A stretch of 12,295 nucleotides of DNA from CAJKWP01 sp050943075 (lineage in GTDB: Bacteria; Bacillota; Clostridia; Christensenellales; UBA1242): positions 1-12,295 of the forward strand of contig JBMNOM010000028.1 of assembly GCA_050943075.1 (NCBI GenBank), in the 5' to 3' direction. Below, in pieces: positions 6,459-12,295 of this stretch (its first letter is position 1; each line of letters opens with the position of its first letter). The position numbers and the translations under genes were made by a program. A model generated the notes under the pieces. It was not told the origin of the DNA. It did no database searches and saw only the letters and a program-made list of their open reading frames with translations.

Positions 6459-7136
6459 TTAATTAAACATTTGTTTAACAATTTCTTTTGCTTCGGAAAG
6501 TGAAGATGCTTGTTTTGTTTTGTATAACACTTGGGAAGAACTTGCCCCACTTAAAAGGTTTGGGGTTTTGTTTTTCTCAAGTTCTTTCAAATAAACTTCC
6601 AAAACAGCTTTTTTCACTTTTTCACTTTTCAAAACATAATCGTTAACAAATTTTTCGTCGTCCACAACTTTTTCTGGTAATACCATTGAAGACGACATAA
6701 CTTTTGCAAAAGCAATGTCAAGTGCGGAATCACTTTGGGCAATCGCCTCATCTTTTAAAATAATTTCCGCAATTTGTTTTGCAAAAGGTTGTGCTTGTTT
6801 GTTTTCTTGCAAAAAAGCACTCACTTTGTCTGTCCAGTCTTCTCTTTCATAAATTGGCAACTTGCTTTCTGACAAGTTGTTATCAATTTGTTTTGTTTCA
6901 TTTTCTTTTTTCAACTGGGCAAGAGCCTGACACTTCTTTGTAAACTCGGCTTGCAAATTGTTATAAGCCGCAAGCAAACTTTCCGCGTCTTTAAATTTTC
7001 CAAGGGAGCCGCTTCCGCCATTATCCACCTCTGTTTCAATTATTTGGATGTTTTTTTCTTCTTCCAATTGTGTGCTTTCTGTTTGTGTCATTTGCGCTTG
7101 TGGTTGTTCCCCATTAATATTTTCTTCTTGCATCAT
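6459..7136 (-). CDS. Capsid assembly scaffold protein
   Basis: Scaffold proteins guide capsid subunits into a correct procapsid and then leave or are degraded. This 225-residue protein is acidic and Gln/Glu-rich at the N-terminus. A KFKDAESLLAAYNNLQAEF coiled-coil motif at about residues 46-64 is common in phage scaffolds. The rest is helical, ending in a SLSEAKEIVKQMF helix that probably contacts the capsid. There is no signal peptide or protease motif. I chose the ATG pair at 7131-7136 because AAGGAG lies immediately upstream. An ATG at 7163 would add nine residues and has no ribosome site. The gene sits between portal and capsid, exactly as in P22 (1-8-5 order). The capsid ribosome site begins directly after its TAA. 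The family is fast-evolving, so the call rests on position and coiled-coil character. Confidence 0.75.
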   Translation of the reverse strand: MMQEENINGEQPQAQMTQTESTQLEEEKNIQIIETEVDNGGSGSLGKFKDAESLLAAYNNLQAEFTKKCQALAQLKKENETKQIDNNLSESKLPIYEREDWTDKVSAFLQENKQAQPFAKQIAEIILKDEAIAQSDSALDIAFAKVMSSSMVLPEKVVDDEKFVNDYVLKSEKVKKAVLEVYLKELEKNKTPNLLSGASSSQVLYKTKQASSLSEAKEIVKQMFN

Positions 7137-7159
7137 TTTCTCCTTAAAATAATGTTTTT

Positions 7160-7223
7160 TCAATTTTTGTTTGTTTTTTATGCTTTTTTAACGTTTTTTT
7201 ATTAATTTTTGCTTGTTTTTTAT
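7160..7223. repeat. Two imperfect 22-base direct repeats between portal and scaffold genes
   Basis: Copies at 7160-7181 and 7202-7223 match at 20 of 22 positions. On the minus strand they read as A-rich, pyrimidine-poor tracts. They fill most of the 109-base gap before the scaffold gene, where no credible terminator or promoter is seen. The low complexity means slippage-type origin is likely. A role as an A-rich translational enhancer is only a guess. Confidence 0.4.
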
Positions 7224-7245
7224 TAACTTATCCTAATTTAAAAAG

Positions 7246-9174
7246 TTATTTTTCATCTTCATTAAAAGCATTCAATTCTGCTTCAAATTTTTTCATTTTT
7301 TTGTGAAGCCTAATGTGCTCCAAAAACATCTCTTTTGTTTTTTTATCTGCTTTTTTCATAAAGTCATTGCCAATCATAAATGCTGTGTGTTCTGCAATGT
7401 GAAGGTCATGATTATCCACTTCCAAAACTTCTTGCATTTTCCCTTTCAGCATTTCCAAGTTTTCGCCGCTTGCTCGTTTTGTGTGAAGATCGTTAATGTC
7501 TTGCGAGTTTTCCCAAATACCAAAGCCCAAAAGTTCAAGTGCTTTCACACGCATTCTGTTTGAAAGTTTTCCATTTTCATCTTGCAAAAGCCCAGCTTTC
7601 AAAAGGTCAAAAACCATGCTTCTGCGCTGTGCAAGCGTTTCTGTAATTTCGCTTTGCGCTTCAAAAACAACTTCGTCACTTGTAATATCAGATTGAGTAA
7701 AATAAAACATTTCAACTTCGCCATTGTCGCCAACAATTTTGGTCAGCTTTGGCACGCAAGCAAATTGTTTGTAAAGCCTTAAAATGTGCTGAGCCATTGT
7801 TTTAATGCAGTCTTTAATTTTTTCTGACGAGTTTGCAAGGCGTGATTCATCTTGCTCAATTAAAAGTTGCAACGCCACACCAGAAATATTTGAGAAATAT
7901 GCGCTTGTGTCTCTTAAAATGTCACTTGTGCCAGAAATTAACATAATTTCATTAAGCAGTTTTTCTTCTTCACGCTGAAAGTCAATTGGCACAGCAGTGT
8001 TTGCCATATACTTTGGCGGAGTTGCACCTTGGCGATACACCAAAACTTTGCCTGGGCTAAGCCCTTCATCTTCCAAATTGTCAACATCAACTGAGCCATC
8101 TTCCACAGTTAACACACCCATTGAAAGCCTATTTAAAAACTCGTGTTTTCTGTTTTTTATTGTGTTGTAAGCTCTTTGAATTGGAATAATTCTTTCAATT
8201 ACGCTGTTGCCCCAAAAACATCCAATTTGTTCAAGTGATGTTTGTTTGATGAACGGATATGTTCTTTTGCCATCTGTTTTATTAACAAATGGCAACTCAC
8301 CCAAATGTAATAATTTCCCGCCTGAAACAATAATCAACCTGCCATTTGGAAACTCTTCTGTTGGCAACTCATATTTTTCAATAACTATGGCATGTCTATC
8401 ACGCGTGGTTTTAATAATTTTTGTCACCATGGAGTTATATTCAAGCCCACCCAAAGTTTTGTTCATATTATCAAGTGAAAATACGTTAACTTCTTCGCCT
8501 TCAACATCCACGCCCCAAATGTTTTTAATTTGCTCAACGTGGTATGCCTTTGCGTGAATAATGCTTTGGTTGTCTTCAAGTTTTTCACAAGAAGTGTTTT
8601 CAGGAAAAATTTCAAAAGGGCTAACAACACTAATTTCAACATCACCTGTTTTAAGTTTTTCATCATCTGTGCTAATTTCTTGCCCAAGTGAAGAGTTCCA
8701 AACAACTTTGTAAAAACTTGTGCCGCAAACCTCACTCCACCTTGTGGCTTGGGCAATTTTGTCGTTAATTTCTTTGCTGTTGTAAACTGTGTCCAAGATC
8801 TTTTTGGATAGTTTTGCAGTTTTAATGTCGTTTTCATCTCCACTTGCTGGCACAACCGTCATATTAGGCCTAATTTTTTGCAACTTTGCAAGGCGAACAT
8901 CAACAAGTGGTGCAATGTGGTTAAAAACTTCACGTTCTTGCCAAAAATATTGTTTTTCAAACTCTTCAATTTCCCCGCTTCCACCAATGCTGCAATATTG
9001 GTTTCCAATTAAAAAGTTCATATTTAACTGCCAAGCCAGTTCAAACGACTTTTTCTCACTTTGCCTTTTCTTGAAATCTTTTTCAACTTCTTCCACAAGT
9101 TTTTTTTCAAACTCGCCTTCTTTCAAAGCGGAAAAAATGTGCTGATTTGTTTTTAATTTGTTTTTAGTTTCCAT
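7246..9174 (-). CDS. Portal protein, P22-like family
   Basis: The portal forms a dodecameric ring at one capsid vertex. DNA is pumped in and later ejected through it, and the tail attaches to it. This 642-residue protein has the family's N-terminal helix with KKSFELAWQLNMNFLIGNQY (41-60), FNHIAPLVDVRLAKL (84-98), RPNMTVVPAS (102-111) and the ATRWSEVCGTSFYKVVW segment at about residue 142. Later there are conserved stretches KNRKHEFLNRL and SGTSDILRDTSAYFSNISG, and the C-terminus is helical and acidic. Length compares with 725 in P22. The frame is intact, with no internal stop. The start has AAGGA close upstream and lies 11 bases after the stop of the zinc-ribbon gene. The large terminase subunit that normally docks on the portal is not encoded beside it. 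Confidence 0.88.
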   Translation of the reverse strand: METKNKLKTNQHIFSALKEGEFEKKLVEEVEKDFKKRQSEKKSFELAWQLNMNFLIGNQYCSIGGSGEIEEFEKQYFWQEREVFNHIAPLVDVRLAKLQKIRPNMTVVPASGDENDIKTAKLSKKILDTVYNSKEINDKIAQATRWSEVCGTSFYKVVWNSSLGQEISTDDEKLKTGDVEISVVSPFEIFPENTSCEKLEDNQSIIHAKAYHVEQIKNIWGVDVEGEEVNVFSLDNMNKTLGGLEYNSMVTKIIKTTRDRHAIVIEKYELPTEEFPNGRLIIVSGGKLLHLGELPFVNKTDGKRTYPFIKQTSLEQIGCFWGNSVIERIIPIQRAYNTIKNRKHEFLNRLSMGVLTVEDGSVDVDNLEDEGLSPGKVLVYRQGATPPKYMANTAVPIDFQREEEKLLNEIMLISGTSDILRDTSAYFSNISGVALQLLIEQDESRLANSSEKIKDCIKTMAQHILRLYKQFACVPKLTKIVGDNGEVEMFYFTQSDITSDEVVFEAQSEITETLAQRRSMVFDLLKAGLLQDENGKLSNRMRVKALELLGFGIWENSQDINDLHTKRASGENLEMLKGKMQEVLEVDNHDLHIAEHTAFMIGNDFMKKADKKTKEMFLEHIRLHKKMKKFEAELNAFNEDEK

Positions 9175-9185
9175 TTCTTTTCCTT

Positions 9186-9395
9186 TTAATTTTTATTTTT
9201 TTTAACCTTAAATGGCGCTTGAGGTGGTTTTGGAATTAAATGCTGCCCCATTTGATTGTAAACTTCATTTAAACAAGTTTTGCAAAAGTGCGAACTTGAA
9301 AAAAAAGCTTTTTTAACTTTCAAAGTGAAATCTGCCATATTGGGGCAACCAGTGATGTCACATTTCACTTTATGTGTGGTTTTAACAATTTCCAT
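9186..9395 (-). CDS. Small zinc-ribbon phage protein
   Basis: A 69-residue protein with four cysteines, C12-x4-C17 and C38-x2-C41, separated by a basic stretch. This is the layout of a small zinc ribbon that folds around one Zn ion. The C-terminus is Pro- and Lys-rich. The start is the ATG at 9393-9395, which has AAGGAG five bases upstream (9401-9406). A frame extending to 9449 would overlap the previous gene and lacks a ribosome site. Similar small CxxC/CxxxxC proteins are frequent in Bacillota phage late operons, but their role is unknown. Nucleic-acid or protein binding near the portal is a guess. It sits in the slot where the large terminase gene would be expected. Confidence 0.7.
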   Translation of the reverse strand: MEIVKTTHKVKCDITGCPNMADFTLKVKKAFFSSSHFCKTCLNEVYNQMGQHLIPKPPQAPFKVKKNKN

Positions 9396-9423
9396 TAATT
9401 CTCCTTTTAAAAAGGCAAAACAA

Positions 9424-9801
9424 TCATTCATCTTCTTCAAGGCAAGCAAGTTCTTTTAAAAGCCTTTCTTTTTCTTCCAAAAGTTCGCCATCTGTTAAGG
9501 CGGAAAAATCAAGCGTTTTGTCAAACTCTTGCATCAAGAGTTTCACTGCAGGAATGTCTGGCGGAACAAACTTTTTTGTCACCTTTCTTTTTGCAAGTTT
9601 CACTTCTCCGTCTTCAAGGCAAACATATTCCTCCACAACCTCATTGTGAGTGTAGCCAGTTGCTCGTTTCAAAAGCGCTTTTTTAATTTTTTCCTTGTTT
9701 TCAAACTCAACCTCTTCAGTTGTTTGCACTTGGTTTTCGTTAACAAAAGTTTTGTCTTGCTTTGCTTTTGTTTGCGTTGTTTTTTTAATTGTTTTTATCA
9801 T
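9424..9801 (-). CDS. Phage protein, possible terminase small subunit-like
   Basis: A 125-residue protein starting at the ATG at 9799-9801, preceded by AGAGG. A longer frame to 9855 would begin in the promoter region. The N-terminal 35 residues are Lys/Thr/Gln-rich and look disordered. Then comes IKKALLKRATGYTHNEVVEEY, a charged linker, KRKVTKKFVPPDIPAVKLLM, and an acidic helical end. The K-V-P-P-D-x-x-A-x-x-x-L-L type segment resembles the C-terminal region of many phage small terminase subunits, which recognise DNA for packaging. No clear helix-turn-helix is present, so a complete small terminase is not demonstrated. First gene of the cassette, it sits upstream of the portal as a small terminase would. 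Alternatively it is an unrelated early morphogenesis protein. Confidence 0.5.
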   Translation of the reverse strand: MIKTIKKTTQTKAKQDKTFVNENQVQTTEEVEFENKEKIKKALLKRATGYTHNEVVEEYVCLEDGEVKLAKRKVTKKFVPPDIPAVKLLMQEFDKTLDFSALTDGELLEEKERLLKELACLEEDE

Positions 9802-9830
9802 AGCCTCTTTTTTTTGTTTGTGATACTGGA

Positions 9831-9859
9831 ATTGTAATGCACAAAAAAAGCACATTCAA
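9831..9859 (-). promoter_or_regulatory. Candidate promoter of the phage cassette
   Basis: On the minus strand TTGAAT (9854-9859) and TACAAT (9831-9836) are separated by exactly 17 bases, a good sigma-70/A-type arrangement. Transcription would begin near 9824, about 22 bases before the ATG at 9801. It lies between the terminator of the surface protein gene and the first phage gene, so it makes the cassette a separate transcription unit. No operator-like inverted repeat that would suggest a phage repressor is obvious, though a GCACA/TGTGC pair overlaps the -35 area. Confidence 0.5.
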
Positions 9860-9870
9860 ATTTGTGTGCC

Positions 9871-9912
9871 AAAAATAAAAAAAGAACTTTACGTATAATG
9901 TAAAATTCTTTT
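9871..9912 (-). terminator. Terminator downstream of the surface protein gene
   Basis: AAAGAACTTTAC (9881-9892) pairs with GTAAAATTCTTT (9900-9911) around a 7-base loop, with a single mismatch in a 12-bp stem. On the minus strand the stem is followed by TTTTATTTTT. It is about 60 bases past the stop of the surface protein gene and separates that gene from the phage cassette. The stem is mainly A-T, so strength is uncertain. A T-rich stretch on the other side allows bidirectional use. Confidence 0.7.
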
Positions 9913-9969
9913 ATTTTTTAATTTTGTTTTTTATGCAATAACAAAGTGATTTTTTATTCTTTTCAAATT

Positions 9970-12282
9970 TTAATAAAAGCTTCTGTATGAATTATCTCTT
10001 CTTTTTCTAACAGCAACAATAATTAAAACCACAACCAAGCCGCCGCCAAGCACGCCGCCAAGCGCAATCCAAAGTGTTAAAGAGTTGCCTGACGATGCTG
10101 TTTCTTCAAACACTGCTTTAATTGTTGTTTCTTCAATTAATTCGTCATTTGGAAGAGTGTATTCAATTGTTGCACTTGCAGAAACTTTTTTGTTTGAAGA
10201 ATCAAACCAACCAATAAATTTGTAGCCTTGTGCTGCGTTTGCAACAAGTGTGATTGTTTTGCCTTTTTCAAAAGTGATTGGGTTTGAAATGTCAATTTTT
10301 TCTCCACCTTGTTCATAAGTGATAAAGCCAGATTTGTTGTCTGCACCTTTGCCAGAAACTTCGGTTTTAATTGTTGTTTTAACAACATTGTTTGTAAAAA
10401 TTGCAACAAGTTTGCCATTGTTTAAAATGTGTTGTGTAATGTCTTGTGTTCCTCTTGGCCCAAAAGTAAAAGTGATTTGAGCATAGTTTGCATAAGTGCC
10501 AAGTTCAAAAATATCATATTCAATTTCATCGTTTACAATTACATCTGTTTTTGGAACATACATAACCCATTTTTTGAAAGCCATTTCATTATTACGTGCA
10601 ACCGCAACAAATTCATATCTGTTTGCTGCTGAAATTTCCATTTCAATTTTGGCTGTTGTAATTGTTGAATTTCTTCTTCTAATTGTGCCCATGTCTTCAT
10701 TTTCTGTTTCAATTGTGAAATTAAAGTTCACTTTTGAAAGTGTGACAGACAAGCCGCCTTTCAAACTGTCAGAAACTTGAAATTCAACCAAATATGCTCT
10801 TTTTGTGTCGTGAATTGCTGCTTGTTCTTCGCTTAAAGTTGTAATTGTGAAGTTTGAGTTGTTTTTAACGCTTGTGCCGTCAAGTTCCACAGAAGCAAGT
10901 TCATAGTAAACATCAAAATCGTTAATAATTGCAATAAGCACTTGTGCTGTTTCGCCATACTTAAATGTTTGTGTTGTTTCACTGCCTGAGGCAAATTCAA
11001 GTGTTAAAATTTCTGATGGGCTAACGCCTTCGCTTAATGAAATGCGTGTGTCTTGAAGTTTTAAACTCACTTCATAACTTGAAAACACTTGCAAGGTTGG
11101 AACAGAAACAAGTGAGAATGTCCAAACTGTTTCTTTGTTCCATTTTTCGCTTTCATAAGTTGACCACATGTTAGCATTGTTTAAGTCTTCATTGCTGAAC
11201 ACACCAAAGTTGTTTTGCGCTAAAACATGATATTTTGAAGTTGAATCGTCATAATAACCTTTTTGTCCAAAAGCATTTGTCATTGACACATAATTTTGCG
11301 CCGCTGTTGTTTTACTTCTTGAATAAAAATGGTTATAACTTAAGTTTTGTGAAAAAGGAATTTGTGAAGAACTTACTGTTCCAATCACACCGCCAACATT
11401 TTGTTGGTTTGATTTATTGTAATCATTAATTAAAGCAAAGTCTGAATATGTTGAAACAACTTTTGCACTTTCGCCAGCAACATAACCCACAACCGAGCCA
11501 ATGTTCATAAACAAAATGTCTTCAAGAATTTGTTCTTTAACAGTGCTTACTTTCAAATTTGAAGTTGAAATTGCATTTGTGATTGAGCTGCCTTCAAGCA
11601 AGCCAACAATTCCACCAAACGCAAAGCTGTTTGAAAGTGAAGATGAAATTGTGAAATTTGCATTTACGTTTGTTTTAATGTTTTTAATAACTGTGCCAGA
11701 AATTGCGCTTGCACTAATTCCACCAAAATGTAAAATTCCGCTTGATGAAGCAAGGTTTGAAGCAGGTGCAAAACCAACTTGAGAATTAATTATTGTTGAT
11801 GCTTCTGCTTTTGCACTTATTCCACCAACATAAAGTGAAATTGTGTTTGATAAATTTAAACTGAAAATATCGTTTGCAATAACAAGGTTTTCAATTGCCA
11901 AGTTTTTAACTGTGGCATTTTTCAAAGAAGCAAAAAGCCCAAAATGATAAATTGGTGTGACGGCAGAAAATTTTAAGTTTTTAATTTTATAACCTTTTCC
12001 GTCAAACACCCCTGTGAAGTGATTAACTTCAATTGCATTTGCTCCTTGTCCAATTGGTAAAAAGGAATCAACTGCACTGAAATCTAAATCTGCTGTTAGT
12101 TGATAATTTGCGTTTAATGGATATCCAGCGTCGTTTCCAATTTTTTCCAAATCAGTCACACTGGAAATTTCTATGATTAATTCACTTGCATTTGCTGTTT
12201 TTTTGTTCAAAATTGAAGTTGAAAAAAAACTTGAAAACACAAGCAAAAAAGCAACAAGAAAAATTAATTTACTTTTTTTCAT
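9970..12282 (-). CDS. Membrane-anchored surface protein with GLUG-like and InlB-type repeats
   Basis: A 770-residue exported protein using the ATG at 12280-12282. A TTG six bases upstream is possible, but the ribosome site is beyond the visible edge. Residues 1-32 form a Sec signal peptide, with Lys-rich start, hydrophobic core and an A-N-A cleavage site. About 45-108 has the YQLTADLDFS ... FTGVFDGKGYKIKNL opening of GLUG-type proteins. It is followed by glycine repeats (VGGISAKA, FGGISASA, FGGIVGLL, VGGVIGTV at about 150-303) typical of right-handed beta-helices. The C-terminal half has at least two divergent InlB-type repeats, the last ending GYKFIGWFD ... IKAVFEE. A final membrane span and KRR tail anchor it; there is no LPxTG motif. 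Adhesion or host-surface interaction is likely by family, not proven. It is probably a host gene, although it shares the strand of the phage genes. Confidence 0.8.
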   Translation of the reverse strand: MKKSKLIFLVAFLLVFSSFFSTSILNKKTANASELIIEISSVTDLEKIGNDAGYPLNANYQLTADLDFSAVDSFLPIGQGANAIEVNHFTGVFDGKGYKIKNLKFSAVTPIYHFGLFASLKNATVKNLAIENLVIANDIFSLNLSNTISLYVGGISAKAEASTIINSQVGFAPASNLASSSGILHFGGISASAISGTVIKNIKTNVNANFTISSSLSNSFAFGGIVGLLEGSSITNAISTSNLKVSTVKEQILEDILFMNIGSVVGYVAGESAKVVSTYSDFALINDYNKSNQQNVGGVIGTVSSSQIPFSQNLSYNHFYSRSKTTAAQNYVSMTNAFGQKGYYDDSTSKYHVLAQNNFGVFSNEDLNNANMWSTYESEKWNKETVWTFSLVSVPTLQVFSSYEVSLKLQDTRISLSEGVSPSEILTLEFASGSETTQTFKYGETAQVLIAIINDFDVYYELASVELDGTSVKNNSNFTITTLSEEQAAIHDTKRAYLVEFQVSDSLKGGLSVTLSKVNFNFTIETENEDMGTIRRRNSTITTAKIEMEISAANRYEFVAVARNNEMAFKKWVMYVPKTDVIVNDEIEYDIFELGTYANYAQITFTFGPRGTQDITQHILNNGKLVAIFTNNVVKTTIKTEVSGKGADNKSGFITYEQGGEKIDISNPITFEKGKTITLVANAAQGYKFIGWFDSSNKKVSASATIEYTLPNDELIEETTIKAVFEETASSGNSLTLWIALGGVLGGGLVVVLIIVAVRKRRDNSYRSFY

Positions 12283-12295
12283 AGACAAAAAAAAC

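Noticed and set aside
1140..9960. Attachment-site direct repeats flanking the phage cassette
   Set aside because: I compared the stretches around 1140-1215 and 9871-9969 and found only generic A/T runs in common, with no tRNA gene or integrase nearby, so no att site can be supported.

Overview
This window comes from an AT-rich, low-GC genome. It uses the standard code (TGA closes several genes and TAA closes most), has strong AAGGAG-type ribosome sites, and carries Bacillota/Clostridia-style phage genes. A gut-type Bacillota or its prophage is the best guess. Every credible gene lies on the minus strand, so the biological reading order runs from high to low coordinates. No tRNA, rRNA, CRISPR array, integrase, transposase or replication gene is visible.

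Layout in reading order. (1) About 12282-9970: a secreted, membrane-anchored surface protein with GLUG-like repeats and divergent InlB-type repeats, probably a host gene, closed by a strong hairpin terminator at 9871-9912. (2) About 9860-1177: a compact phage morphogenesis cassette. It starts at a plausible promoter (9831-9859) and contains, in order, a possible small terminase-like protein, a small zinc-ribbon protein, a P22-like portal, a scaffold, an HK97-fold major capsid protein, a conserved small phage protein, a gp4-like head-tail adaptor, a gp10-like beta-propeller tail nozzle, a long coiled-coil protein, a BhlA/UviB-like holin and a phiLC3-like holin. A bidirectional-looking terminator at 1177-1211 closes it. 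(3) 1061-126: a polytopic membrane protein with its own promoter, again probably a host gene.

The gene order matches a short-tailed (P22-type) head and tail operon, but key parts are missing. There is no large terminase (ATPase/nuclease) where one would be expected between the small terminase and the portal. No endolysin accompanies the two holins. There is no tail spike, integrase, repressor or replication gene, and non-phage-looking genes sit immediately on both sides.

The major capsid gene carries an in-frame TAA after codon 303. The same reading frame continues for 109 more codons encoding a typical capsid C-terminus. All other structural frames look intact. The island is therefore a young defective prophage remnant, a capsid-encoding element that depends on functions supplied elsewhere (satellite or gene-transfer-agent-like), or a case of stop-codon readthrough. 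The sequence alone favours a recently disabled remnant, but the maintained frames and self-contained promoter/terminator architecture merit a check.
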